Program-made: the position numbers and the translations under genes
Shown: in pieces, positions 1-13,000 of the stretch
Layout: every line of letters starts with the position of its first letter
Numbering within the stretch: the first letter of the stretch is position 1
From: Rhynchopus sp. YZ270_cl-10
Taxonomy: Eukaryota; Euglenozoa; Diplonemea; Diplonemida; Diplonemidae
Reading direction: 5' to 3'
NCBI GenBank assembly: GCA_964035575.1
Contig: OZ037896.1
Location: 1 to 64,000 of the forward strand
DNA: 64,000 bases
Notes under the pieces: model-generated
The model's input: only the letters and a program-made list of their open reading frames with translations
The model's database searches: none
Told to the model about the DNA's origin: nothing

Positions 1-3000
1 CGGGTTTGCGGGTTTGCGGGTTTGCGGGTTTGCGGGTTTGCGGGTTTGCGGGTTTGCGGGTTTGCGGGTTTGCGGGTTTGCGGGTTTGCGGGTTTGCGGA
101 GTTTGCGGGTTTGCGGGTTTGCGGGTTTGCGGGTTTGCGGGTTTGCGGGTTTGCGGGTTTGCGGGTTTGCGGGTTTGCGGGTTTGCGGGTTTGCGGGTTT
201 GCGGGTTTGCGGGTTTGCGGGTTTGCGGGTTTGCGGGTTTGCGGGTTTGCGGGTTTGCGGGTTTGCGGGTTTGCGGGTTTGCGGGTTTGCGGGTTTGCGG
301 GTTTGCGGGTTTGCGGGTTTGCGGGTTTGCGGGTTTGCGGGTTTGCGGGTTTGCGGGTTTGCGGGTTTGCGGGTTTGCGGGTTTGCGGGTTTGCGGGTTT
401 GCGGGTTTGCGGGTTTGCGGGTTTGCGGGTTTGCGGGTTTGCGGGTTTGCGGGTTTGCGGGTTTGCGGGTTTGCGGGTTTGCGGGTTTGCGGGTTTGCGG
501 GTTTGCGGGTTTGCGGGTTTGCGGGTTTGCGGGTTTGCGGGTTTGCGGGTTTGCGGGTTTGCGGGTTTGCGGGTTTGCGGGTTTGCGGGTTTGCGGGTTT
601 GCGGGTTTGCGGGTTTGCGGGTTTGCGGGTTTGCGGGTTTGCGGGTTTGCGGGTTTGCGGGTTTGCGGGTTTGCGGGTTTGCGGGTTTGCGGGTTTGCGG
701 GTTTGCGGGTTTGCGGGTTTGCGGGTTTGCGGGTTTGCGGGTTTGCGGGTTTGCGGGTTTGCGGGTTTGCGGGTTTGCGGGTTTGCGGGTTTGCGGGTTT
801 GCGGGTTTGCGGGTTTGCGGGTTTGCGGGTTTGCGGGTTTGCGGGTTTGCGGGTTTGCGGGTTTGCGGGTTTGCGGGTTTGCGGGTTTGCGGGTTTGCGG
901 GTTTGCGGGTTTGCGGGTTTGCGGGTTTGCGGGTTTGCGGGTTTGCGGGTTTGCGGGTTTGCGGGTTTGCGGGTTTGCGGGTTTGCGGGTTTGCGGGTTT
1001 GCGGGTTTGCGGGTTTGCGGGTTTGCGGGTTTGCGGGTTTGCGGGTTTGCGGGTTTGCGGGTTTGCGGGTTTGCGGGTTTGCGGGTTTGCGGGTTTGCGG
1101 GTTTGCGGGTTTGCGGGTTTGCGGGTTTGCGGGTTTGCGGGTTTGCGGGTTTGCGGGTTTGCGGGTTTGCGGGTTTGCGGGTTTGCGGGTTTGCGGGTTT
1201 GCGGGTTTGCGGGTTTGCGGGTTTGCGGGTTTGCGGGTTTGCGGGTTTGCGGGTTTGCGGGTTTGCGGGTTTGCGGGTTTGCGGGTTTGCGGGTTTGCGG
1301 GTTTGCGGGTTTGCGGGTTTGCGGGTTTGCGGGTTTGCGGGTTTGCGGGTTTGCGGGTTTGCGGGTTTGCGGGTTTGCGGGTTTGCGGGTTTGCGGGTTT
1401 GCGGGTTTGCGGGTTTGCGGGTTTGCGGGTTTGCGGGTTTGCGGGTTTGCGGGTTTGCGGGTTTGCGGGTTTGCGGGTTTGCGGGTTTGCGGGTTTGCGG
1501 GTTTGCGGGTTTGCGGGTTTGCGGGTTTGCGGGTTTGCGGGTTTGCGGGTTTGCGGGTTTGCGGGTTTGCGGGTTTGCGGGTTTGCGGGTTTGCGGGTTT
1601 GCGGGTTTGCGGGTTTGCGGGTTTGCGGGTTTGCGGGTTTGCGGGTTTGCGGGTTTGCGGGTTTGCGGGTTTGCGGGTTTGCGGGTTTGCGGGTTTGCGG
1701 GTTTGCGGGTTTGCGGGTTTGCGGGTTTGCGGGTTTGCGGGTTTGCGGGTTTGCGGGTTTGCGGGTTTGCGGGTTTGCGGGTTTGCGGGTTTGCGGGTTT
1801 GCGGGTTTGCGGGTTTGCGGGTTTGCGGGTTTGCGGGTTTGCGGGTTTGCGGGTTTGCGGGTTTGCGGGTTTGCGGGTTTGCGGGTTTGCGGGTTTGCGG
1901 GTTTGCGGGTTTGCGGGTTTGCGGGTTTGCGGGTTTGCGGGTTTGCGGGTTTGCGGGTTTGCGGGTTTGCGGGTTTGCGGGTTTGCGGGTTTGCGGGTTT
2001 GCGGGTTTGCGGGTTTGCGGGTTTGCGGGTTTGCGGGTTTGCGGGTTTGCGGGTTTGCGGGTTTGCGGGTTTGCGGGTTTGCGGGTTTGCGGGTTTGCGG
2101 GTTTGCGGGTTTGCGGGTTTGCGGGTTTGCGGGTTTGCGGGTTTGCGGGTTTGCGGGTTTGCGGGTTTGCGGGTTTGCGGGTTTGCGGGTTTGCGGGTTT
2201 GCGGGTTTGCGGGTTTGCGGGTTTGCGGGTTTGCGGGTTTGCGGGTTTGCGGGTTTGCGGGTTTGCGGGTTTGCGGGTTTGCGGGTTTGCGGGTTTGCGG
2301 GTTTGCGGGTTTGCGGGTTTGCGGGTTTGCGGGTTTGCGGGTTTGCGGGTTTGCGGGTTTGCGGGTTTGCGGGTTTGCGGGTTTGCGGGTTTGCGGGTTT
2401 GCGGGTTTGCGGGTTTGCGGGTTTGCGGGTTTGCGGGTTTGCGGGTTTGCGGGTTTGCGGGTTTGCGGGTTTGCGGGTTTGCGGGTTTGCGGGTTTGCGG
2501 GTTTGCGGGTTTGCGGGTTTGCGGGTTTGCGGGTTTGCGGGTTTGCGGGTTTGCGGGTTTGCGGGTTTGCGGGTTTGCGGGTTTGCGGGTTTGCGGGTTT
2601 GCGGGTTTGCGGGTTTGCGGGTTTGCGGGTTTGCGGGTTTGCGGGTTTGCGGGTTTGCGGGTTTGCGGGTTTGCGGGTTTGCGGGTTTGCGGGTTTGCGG
2701 GTTTGCGGGTTTGCGGGTTTGCGGGTTTGCGGGTTTGCGGGTTTGCGGGTTTGCGGGTTTGCGGGTTTGCGGGTTTGCGGGTTTGCGGGTTTGCGGGTTT
2801 GCGGGTTTGCGGGTTTGCGGGTTTGCGGGTTTGCGGGTTTGCGGGTTTGCGGGTTTGCGGGTTTGCGGGTTTGCGGGTTTGCGGGTTTGCGGGTTTGCGG
2901 GTTTGCGGGTTTGCGGGTTTGCGGGTTTGCGGGTTTGCGGGTTTGCGGGTTTGCGGGTTTGCGGGTTTGCGGGTTTGCGGGTTTGCGGGTTTGCGGGTTT

Positions 3001-5175
3001 GCGGGTTTGCGGGTTTGCGGGTTTGCGGGTTTGCGGGTTTGCGGGTTTGCGGGTTTGCGGGTTTGCGGGTTTGCGGGTTTGCGGGTTTGCGGGTTTGCGG
3101 GTTTGCGGGTTTGCGGGTTTGCGGGTTTGCGGGTTTGCGGGTTTGCGGGTTTGCGGGTTTGCGGGTTTGCGGGTTTGCGGGTTTGCGGGTTTGCGGGTTT
3201 GCGGGTTTGCGGGTTTGCGGGTTTGCGGGTTTGCGGGTTTGCGGGTTTGCGGGTTTGCGGGTTTGCGGGTTTGCGGGTTTGCGGGTTTGCGGGTTTGCGG
3301 GTTTGCGGGTTTGCGGGTTTGCGGGTTTGCGGGTTTGCGGGTTTGCGGTTTGCGGGTTTGCGGGTTTGCGGGTTTGCGGGTTTGCGGGTTTGCGGGTTTG
3401 CGGGTTTGCGGGTTTGCGGGTTTGCGGGTTTGCGGGTTTGCGGGTTTGCGGGTTTGCGGGTTTGCGGGTTTGCGGGTTTGCGGGTTTGCGGGTTTGCGGG
3501 TTTGCGGGTTTGCGGGTTTGCGGGTTTGCGGGTTTGCGGGTTTGCGGGTTTGCGGGTTTGCGGGTTTGCGGGTTTGCGGGTTTGCGGGTTTGCGGGTTTG
3601 CGGGTTTGCGGGTTTGCGGGTTTGCGGGTTTGCGGGTTTGCGGGTTTGCGGGTTTGCGGGTTTGCGGGTTTGCGGGTTTGCGGGTTTGCGGGTTTGCGGG
3701 TTTGCGGGTTTGCGGGTTTGCGGGTTTGCGGGTTTGCGGGTTTGCGGGTTTGCGGGTTTGCGGGTTTGCGGGTTTGCGGGTTTGCGGGTTTGCGGGTTTG
3801 CGGGTTTGCGGGTTTGCGGGTTTGCGGGTTTGCGGGTTTGCGGGTTTGCGGGTTTGCGGGTTTGCGGGTTTGCGGGTTTGCGGGTTTGCGGGTTTGCGGG
3901 TTTGCGGGTTTGCGGGTTTGCGGGTTTGCGGGTTTGCGGGTTTGCGGGTTTGCGGGTTTGCGGGTTTGCGGGTTTGCGGGTTTGCGGGTTTGCGGGTTTG
4001 CGGGTTTGCGGGTTTGCGGGTTTGCGGGTTTGCGGGTTTGCGGGTTTGCGGGTTTGCGGGTTTGCGGGTTTGCGGGTTTGCGGGTTTGCGGGTTTGCGGG
4101 TTTGCGGGTTTGCGGGTTTGCGGGTTTGCGGGTTTGCGGGTTTGCGGGTTTGCGGGTTTGCGGGTTTGCGGGTTTGCGGGTTTGCGGGTTTGCGGGTTTG
4201 CGGGTTTGCGGGTTTGCGGGTTTGCGGGTTTGCGGGTTTGCGGGTTTGCGGGTTTGCGGGTTTGCGGGTTTGCGGGTTTGCGGGTTTGCGGGTTTGCGGG
4301 TTTGCGGGTTTGCGGGTTTGCGGGTTTGCGGGTTTGCGGGTTTGCGGGTTTGCGGGTTTGCGGGTTTGCGGGTTTGCGGGTTTGCGGGTTTGCGGGTTTG
4401 CGGGTTTGCGGGTTTGCGGGTTTGCGGGTTTGCGGGTTTGCGGGTTTGCGGGTTTGCGGGTTTGCGGGTTTGCGGGTTTGCGGGTTTGCGGGTTTGCGGG
4501 TTTGCGGGTTTGCGGGTTTGCGGGTTTGCGGGTTTGCGGGTTTGCGGGTTTGCGGGTTTGCGGGTTTGCGGGTTTGCGGGTTTGCGGGTTTGCGGGTTTG
4601 CGGGTTTGCGGGTTTGCGGGTTTGCGGGTTTGCGGGTTTGCGGGTTTGCGGGTTTGCGGGTTTGCGGGTTTGCGGGTTTGCGGGTTTGCGGGTTTGCGGG
4701 TTTGCGGGTTTGCGGGTTTGCGGGTTTGCGGGTTTGCGGGTTTGCGGGTTTGCGGGTTTGCGGGTTTGCGGGTTTGCGGGTTTGCGGGTTTGCGGGTTTG
4801 CGGGTTTGCGGGTTTGCGGGTTTGCGGGTTTGCGGGTTTGCGGGTTTGCGGGTTTGCGGGTTTACGGGTTTGCGGGTTTGCGGGTTTGCGGGTTTGCGGG
4901 TTTGCGGGTTTGCGGGTTTGCGGGTTTGCGGGTTTGCGGGTTTGCGGGTTTGCGGGTTTGCGGGTTTGCGGGTTTACGGGTTTGCGGGTTTGCGGGTTTG
5001 CGGGTTTGCGGGTTTGCGGGTTTGCGGGTTTGCGGGTTTGCGGGTTTGCGGGTTTGCGGGTTTGCGGGTTTGCGGGTTTGCGGGTTTGCGGGTTTGCGGG
5101 TTTGCGGGTTTGCGGGTTTGCGGGTTTGCGGGTTTGCGGGTTTGCGGGTTTGCGGGTTTGCGGGTTTGCGGGTTT
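1..5175 (+). repeat. Giant CGGGTTTG octanucleotide array (satellite)
   Basis: About 647 head-to-tail copies of an 8-bp unit (CGGGTTTG) run from the window edge to 5175, so the true array is longer. By eye it holds only two unit-length slips (near 99 and 3347) and two G-to-A changes (near 4864 and 4976), which implies recent expansion or strong homogenisation. GGG recurs every 8 bases on the plus strand, so G-quadruplex formation is plausible. All three plus frames stay open because the unit has no stop codon and 8 is not a multiple of 3; the predicted RVCGFAGL repeat is an artefact, not a gene. The array ends exactly where the first Helitron begins. Confidence 0.97.
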
Positions 5176-7055
5176 CTAGTTATTACGGGTTTGAGGGGTA
5201 CAAAATGGCGACGCTGCAGGATTGCTGGATCGCGTGGTCCCAGTATTTCTGATAATACACTCCGGTAGATTGGGGCCCAAAAACGACGTAATGTACTGGG
5301 TTTGGATGTTAGCATTTTCTGAAGATACCTAAAATGGGTGCGGCATTTCACGGCTATTTTTGTGAAGGAATTGACGATATTTTGTGGTTCTAAGGTGTGT
5401 GTATTGTATGTGACGAAAATTTCAAAATGTGACATAAGTATGAAATATGGCCAGTATGCCCATAAAATGAGGCCATTGCAACCCTGGAGGACCACATTGG
5501 ACATATTGGGCCAAATTTAGGTGTGTAAGTGTATCGGCTTTAAAATATTTTTTTTCGTGATTTTTGGGGTCATTTTTTGGCTGGGAAAATTGGGCCACAT
5601 TTAACCACAACTACTCAAAACATCAAATCTGTGGCTTTAATGGACTCATTGGGCGTTTTTATGACCTGGACATGGGGGTCAGATACCATTTTAGACATGT
5701 TAAAAATTGGTCAGAAGACCCTGAGAGAAGAACCAAGGTCAAATTGACCTTGAGTACTGGGTCAAATTTGTGTGGGAAAAATGCCCAGTACATAATTGTT
5801 GATGCGCAAAAGTGCAAAATTCCTTCAGCAATGGCTTCATATGACATTTCCATAACCTGGACATGGGGGTCAGACTCCACTTTTGACCACCTAAAATTTG
5901 GTCATACACATGTATGAGACCCCAAAAACCAGGATTTTGACCAAAAAATTTTTCCCAGCAATTTTTGCCTACAAAAAATCGAAAAAAAAATTTTTTGATT
6001 TTGGCTCTCCGGAGTCTGTGCGTGCTGTGGTGGGGTCAATTTGCGCTGAGAAATGGGTATTTTTGACCTAAAATGCATGGATCAGTTTTTTCATGATTTT
6101 TGGTGTTTTTGGTGTTTTGTGTGGGTTTTTTGGTCAGTACATAGTGTGCAGTGATCAAAAGTGCAAAGTTCCTTCGTCAATGGCTTCACAGGAAATTTTT
6201 ATGACCGGGACATGGGGGTCAGACTCCACTTTTGACCACCTAAAATTTGGTCATACACACGTGTGAGACCGCAAAAACCAGGATTTTGACCAAAAAAATT
6301 TTCCCAGGTACATAATCTGTGCACTGATCAAGATTACAAAATTCATTTGTATGGATGAATTGAATATCAGGTATGTGTAGGTTTCTGTGTGGGAAGTGGT
6401 GGTGATGAGGATAGGAAAAAAGAAACAGTAAAAGTGCGTGAGCTATTCAGTCATTTTGTGTGTTTTTTCTTTTTCTTTTTCTTTTTCCTTTTCTCATTTT
6501 TGATCTTTTTATTTTTATGGCATGACAATACTCTCACCCGCCAAAGTGAGCGCCTTCTTCAAGGTGTAGTCTTTTTTTAAAGCTATGTTTTAACCTCTTC
6601 CGCAAACCCGAAAACCCGCAAACCCTATATTTCCTTATTTTTTTTAATCCAAGACAAAAATATTTTCTTCATCACAAGAGAGTATCTCCGGCTGGGAAGA
6701 AAAAAACAACAAAAACTGCTGATCAAACCGGTCAAAAAGTCTCTGTAAAAATAAAAACTGCTACAATTTCCAAACTAATTGATTTTTTTTAAAACTAAAC
6801 GAACTCCACAAAAACAGTTTAAAAAAACAGTGAAACAGAAACAAAAATAAAATCCTTTTTTTTAGATGGGCTAAGCTTACCCAGTTTTTTTTTTCTCATA
6901 TTTTTTTTCAATCCAATGAACATGTTCAAACAAATATTTCTTCATCACAAGAGATTTAATCTGATTCTCTCCGGCTGGGAAGAAAAAAAAAATAAAAATA
7001 AAAATAAAAGTCTTTTACAGTAATTTACTGTAAAGAAAAAAAGGAAAAAATTTTT
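5176..7055 (-). repeat. Helitron copy 1, long 3' non-coding region with approx. 351-bp internal repeats
   Basis: About 1.9 kb with no convincing gene lies between the end of the Rep/helicase gene and the left terminus. It contains related blocks, each carrying a core like CAAAAGTGCAAAATTCCTTC, then TGGACATGGGGGTCAGA or a variant, then CACCTAAAATTTGGTCATA. Core starts near 5808 and 6159 give a period of about 351 bp; a third, decayed block starts near 6305, and an earlier half block lies at 5596-5720. The first 160 bp also occur in the 379-bp repeats at 16901-17868. Near 6600-6626 are two reverse-strand copies of the CGGGTTTG octamer. 6640-7055 is A/T-rich with long A and T runs. Confidence 0.75.
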
Positions 7056-10000
7056 TTAGTCAAGATCACCCGGTTGAAAGTCAGAAAGGTGATTGTCTGG
7101 AAATGTGGGGTAAATTAGGGCTTTTTTATGTGCTTTCAGTACATTTTCTGGAGTTCCTGTACCAATGTTGAAGTGGGGAGGTTGATAAGTTTGCACTATC
7201 AGCAGTCTCTTTTCTGATGGTATTTGCATAAGAACATCTTCAGGAGATTGCCCCTTTGGCAAAAAATGAAAGCAAGAATATCCTTCTGTCTCATAGGTCC
7301 TAGAAGTGACTACTGTGATAAGAGACCTAAGCATGAGAGACATCAGTGCTACTTCTACCTCCTGCGCATAACTGTCATCGGCATTATTTGTGACGCGTTG
7401 AAGAAGGTCATCAAAGTTCCTGTTTTGTTTACAGGTGTGGTAGAAAAGTTTAGGTTTGCGGGTTTGCGGGTTTGCACAAATACAAATGCTACATACCTTT
7501 TTTTTTTCTCTTCATCATCAAAAAGTAAGGGATGCTCCTGGATCATAATCTCATTCCTGAGCAAGAACTCTGCAAATCTTCTGCGTAGAGCATGACCATC
7601 ATTTCTTTTTCCAGTGAGGAGCTGCTGTATGGCGTGATAGAAACACGTTCCATCACCAGTAACGTCAATTTGTCCGAGGTTGAACCTGCTCAGAACATGT
7701 TGAATATTATTCTCATTGTTCCTGTAAAATATTGGTAATGGTTTTAAAGTTGTTGACCACGAAAAAAACATACCTATTTTTTTCAGAAACTGTAGTTGTT
7801 ACATTTTTTTGTGGATGAGAAGCTTCTGGAACGTTGTTGTGGATATATTCCCTGTATAAATTGTAGTGTATTATTTAATTAAAAATGTACAATAATTACT
7901 GTAACCATAATGTAATGCTAACATACCATCCCCCCTCTGGAAATGTAAAAGGATAGAAATCCATCGGTTGTTCTTCTTCATCCTTTGTCCAGGGAGTTAC
8001 TACAAGAGACCTTCCACATGCCGGGTTGTTGATTTCGTGTTCTTTATCATCAATGGGGCTTCCATCAGCATCAGGGGAACACACCACTGCAGGGTTTTCT
8101 GAAGGGTTTGCTGCACGTTCATGCATGGCCTTTGCATATACAGCCTCTGTAAGCCTCAGGTCCCGCTTCAGCTGATTCCTCCTTTCCTTACTGACCTTCA
8201 TCTTTATTCCCCCAACTGACTCCTCAATGGCAGAGATGACCTCCTGGTGGACACAGTTATACAAATTTGTATCACCTTGAGGTGGAAGACAAATCTTGAT
8301 GTCATTCCTGCTGCACACCCTTGACATTGCAACGTACAGATGGCCATGAGAGAAGCAGGGCGACTGTGACACATCAAGACCCACCCTCCTGAGAGTTTGT
8401 CCCTGAGACTTATTAATCGTCATGGCAAAAGACAGCCGCACTGGAAACTGCTGACGTACAAAGTCGATGGTGAGATCCTTCGCATCACCATCGCAGGGCA
8501 GGCGAGGTATGGCAACAGTTTCTGGCTTTTTCCCGTTTTTGTTCCGCCACTCGCATTCTTCCGCCAGGTGGGTGCAGACAAGGATGTTCTTCTTCACCTC
8601 CTTCACAACAAGACGCGTTCCATTGCACAGTCCACCTGCGGGGTCGAGGTTCTTTAGAAGCATTACAATACAGTTGACCTTCAGGTTCAGGATGTGTGGA
8701 GGAAGACGTGCATGGTTCATTGCATTGAGTGCTTCAGTGGTGAAGAATTCATTTGCTCCTGGGTCCTTGCAGGTATCCTCTGACATACGGGTAATTGTCT
8801 CTCCTGGGAAGCTGCTGAGAATTTTTTCGTTCATGTAGACCTGGCGTGCGTTTGTAGGGCACAGCAAAGCACAGTTCTCATACATTCCATTCTTGATGTC
8901 AGGAAATGTAAAGTCAATCAAAGTATCCTCAGTCACCTTTTTGTTCTTTTTTTCAAAAATGATAGCATGTGGCACCTGCATAACTGCTTCTGTGTCCTCA
9001 GCACCCTCCACATCCCCAGCCTCATTCACAGACCCATCACCAACCTTCATGAGGTACTCACGGAAAGCGTCGTCGTCCTTCACCCTCATGACCTGCGTCA
9101 GGGACATTTTTGTGAGTTGGTTCCAGAGGTATGAGTTGTGGAGCGAAATCGAGATGCTTTCAAAGCTCCCTTTGTTTGCCCCTGGAACAGGAAGGATTTG
9201 CCTGAAGTCTCCTCCAAGAAGCACTGTCACTCCTCCAAATGGTTGTGAACATCCCCTCAACCTCTGAAGCGTTCTGTCTACTACCTCTATGCTTGCCTTT
9301 TGTGCCATTACCACCTCATCCCAGACAATGAGGTCAGTGCGCCTTAGGAGTTCGACATGGTCATCATCAAGCCCGCACATCCGCTTTGAGTTTGGTTCAA
9401 GATCTATTGGGATCTTAAATCGGCTGTGTGCAGTTCTGCCTCCTGGTAGTAGTGTAGCTGCTATCCCTGATGTTGCCACAGCGATTGAAAAGCGGTCCTC
9501 CTCATTCTGTTGAAGTGGCTGCTGCTGCTGCTGCTGCTGTTGTTGCTTTGCCCTTGCCCTTCTGCTCCTGGCCCAGTACAAACACGCCTGGTACAGGAAT
9601 GTCTTGCCTGTTCCTGCTGCACCCTGCAAAAATATGACCTTCCCCTGGTTACCTTCAACAGATTCCTTCACAGAGTTGAAGACATTCTGCTGCCCTTCGT
9701 TGAGGTTGCCTTGAATCTGTTCAAACTTCTTCAGCATTTCACCCTCATCATACCTCTCTGTGTTTAAGACAAACTCTGTGCTCTGCCCTGTAGTACCTTC
9801 AGGAGGAGTGGGGAGCCCAAGATCTTCCATTGAAGTCTTAACGTTCGCTTCCTTAAGGAGCCGTTGCATGTCTAGCAAAGCTTTACGCTTCTCTTTAGGG
9901 TAGATGTGGTTGCTTGGTACTGCTTCCTCCCGTTCCTGCCTTTTTACTCTGTCCAAAGGTGGCGCACACAGCTCAAACTCATACTCTGCCCACGCCTTTG

Positions 10001-13000
10001 CAACGTCTTCTGCAGTGGTCATGTAGTTTATTATTATCATTGCAAACGTAAAACGGATGGCACGTGAGGACAGTGTTGTATTGATGCACTCTTTCAGGGC
10101 GTTACGCAAGATTGCCCCATCATGGATAAGCCCCATTTCTGCTGCAGCTGCATAAAATGTAGGATGAACAACGGAGCCTATGGTTCTCAGCTCTTCAAAG
10201 CTGCATGATCCACGCTTGCACAGAAGAAGTAGACGGAGACAGTGCAACTCCTTATCCTTTACAGGGGCCCAGTACATCCTGCCGATTGAGAGGCCTTCTC
10301 CTTCATTTCTTTTTGAGTGAGGGCCAGGTTTATAGCAGCCTTCTTCCTCGCACCACCCATATCCCGGTCTCAGCTGCCATTCCTTCTTTTCTCTGGGGTA
10401 AGAAAAGAATTCTGGGACATCATTGTAAAGTAGTTTGTCAAAGCCTTTGTAGGCTTCATGTGCTGGAATGCCTTCACGATGCTTCTTGCATCTTTCATTT
10501 GCTTCGAAAAAGGCAAGGAGTGTACTTTTGGATTTTGCAGCCGCATCCCTTCTCCTTGAGTCATCACCATAATTCTTTAAAGGAAAGTACACCCTCTGCT
10601 CATCTTCGAGGTGGATGTGGAGTCTCTGCACTCCTGGGTAAATCCGCACCATCTTTGTTCCGAGTAGGTACCCACAAGCATCAGCCGCAGTCAAACAATG
10701 TGCCTTCAGAAACCTCATAATGCTCCCAGTGGTCGTGGTCGTTGTTGTGGTTTTTGCTTCTGATGGCCCTCCTTTATGCTTTGTATCTTCCTTTATCACA
10801 CCATCTACCTCATTCTCCCCCTTGAATAAGTATTTGAACAAATATTTAGCAGCAAGAATCCCGCGCACTGCCTCAATGTTGATGTGGCACTGGTACTTGA
10901 GGAGAAGATACGCATTGTAGGGAACCACCCACCTGTTGTTCCTCTGGTTTGGGTGAGTAGTTTCCCCTGGGTGTTTTTCTTTCCATTTCTTCACAACGTC
11001 TGGATCCACATAAGACAGTATCCCATGATCCCTTCTTATGACAAAGGCGTAGCCATCATTGCCAGAGGTGGTGAAATCTCTGAAGTCCTTGGGGAAGTTG
11101 GACTTGCAATATTTGCACTTTCCATCCTTTCCCTTCTGTAGACAGGGAGAGCCTCTATTTTTAAGGCAGTCATTGTGCATGAGGTACTCGCTTACAGCTT
11201 TGTAGAGGTTAGGATGTGTTTCTGGGTCCGGGAGCTCAGCATGCACGATGTGGTCGATGTTGAACGGGTCCTTAGGTGACGTTTTATTGTTGTTCCAAAG
11301 GATTGCGTGGCAGTGAGGGAGCCCTCTCTTCTGGTACTCGGTCACCATCACCATTGCAATATTTTGTCCAAGAACATTCTTTTTGCGTATGTCGTCCACA
11401 AGTTCCTTGACTTTTAAGTCGAACACACGGTGAACAAGCTCCGGACGGTCGAGGGCCGTTTCTCCTTCGAGAAGATTGGATTGTATCTCCTCCCACATCG
11501 GGTTGCATGTCATTGTGAGAAAGAAATCAGCTTTCCCATACTTTGCGTATATTGCAAGTGTGTCGTTGAGTAATTGTGCCCTCGCAGCTACTCCTCTCTC
11601 AAATGAAGAAGGCATAGAGATTTCGTTTGTCGGTGGAATCTGTTTCCCAGAGGTGATGTCTTTCTTGGAGGCGTAGCCCATTCCCCTTCCAACAATATGG
11701 TATTTCAGTCGCTGATACATGCCACGCATCGCCATGTCGATGAAGAACTGCTGTGTCAGCGTTCCATGCATGAGCAGGGGGTTGTAGGACAACGGGTCTT
11801 TGCTGCTGTTCGGACGGTGGTGCATGAGATATGTTGCGTACTGCTTTGCTGAGATGAATGTTGAAGATGGTGTCGTTTCAGCTAGGTTAGTAGCGTTGCG
11901 AAGAACCTCATGCATTGAGTCCACAGCTCTGTCTTCTTCTGCACAACGTTCCCATCCACCATTCCACTCTTCAGGGTCTACCTGCATCGCATCATCCTTT
12001 TCACCGCTGTTGAGCGCTTCAGGGTTTGGTGCTGTTGGTTCAGGGTTGTTCGTGTTTTGGGCATCATCATCATCATCATCATCACTGTCAGATGCAGCTC
12101 CGCGGTTCACCACCCTGTGAGGCATCTTCAGGCGGAACCCATTATTCTCGGTGGGATTCAGATGGGCTAATGGATATGAAAGCAGTTCATAGAGTTGGTT
12201 AAAGTCATCAATGATGATTGGTGCGTTCCACTTTGGATCCTTACCCCCATTTTCAGCACACGTAAACATTGGGTACACAGTAAATTTGCGCTCTGCAGGT
12301 GCGGCTTCATCGATGGTGTAGAACATCTTAACAGCACCCTTTGCCTCATCGGTTGTATATTCTGACCCTGTCTTGCTTGCCAGGACTTCATGGAAGTCAA
12401 TCCTCATCTTCTTCAGCTCATCCTCGCGACCCTTATACTGCTGTGAAATTGCTTTGAACTTTGCTGCAAATGCATTGTCTCCAAGAAGAAGATGACACTT
12501 CTCAGCAAGACCAAGAAGATTGTCAGGGAGGACCCCTCCAGTCATGCTTTTTTTATTGTCTGTGCTGCTGACGTTTGGATCAACAAACCAGGACTCTGTG
12601 AGAGCATCGTCATAAAAGCCATTGAATTTTTTTAATCCCCTACCTTCCAGAGCCACTGCTGAGAAGCCCTTTGGCACACGGCTGTCTCGGCGGATTTTGT
12701 TCTCTACCATCGCGAAGAATGCGTTCAGCTGAATTGAAACCCTTTTGTAGAATTTGTCCTGAAGAAGTTCAAGGTGGTCTTGGCTGATTATTTTGGGCAT
12801 ATCTGGCAGGGACACCTTTCCACCAGTGCAGCATATTTTTGATGACTCTCCACGAAACAGCAATGCCCCGCAATGCTTGCAGGGTTTGTCCATCTCTCCG
12901 CATGAGTGCTTCTTAATGCTGTCATCCACCTCTTCGCGCAGTGCTGCCCCCAGGTGCCGGTAGGTGAATATTTTTTTGACTCCCTGTCTCTGCAGCTTTC

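Noticed and set aside
1-5175. Telomere
   Set aside because: The G-rich strand runs 5' to 3' into the window, opposite to a left chromosome end, and the same repeat occurs at several internal places next to Helitrons.
6-5268. Plus-strand reading frames of about 1750 aa made of RVCGFAGL repeats
   Set aside because: All three frames are open only because the 8-bp satellite lacks stop codons; no flanking coding signal. The same applies to the frames at 15905-16936 and 30839-31238.
4974-5504. Minus-strand 176-aa frame (and 20034-20438) running from the Helitron end into the octamers
   Set aside because: Non-coding terminal repeat read through the satellite; no codon bias or domain.
7355-7771. 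Separate 138-aa gene for the OTU N-terminal half
   Set aside because: Its first residues come from intron 2 and its last from intron 3; splicing places the true OTU codons in frame with the helicase.
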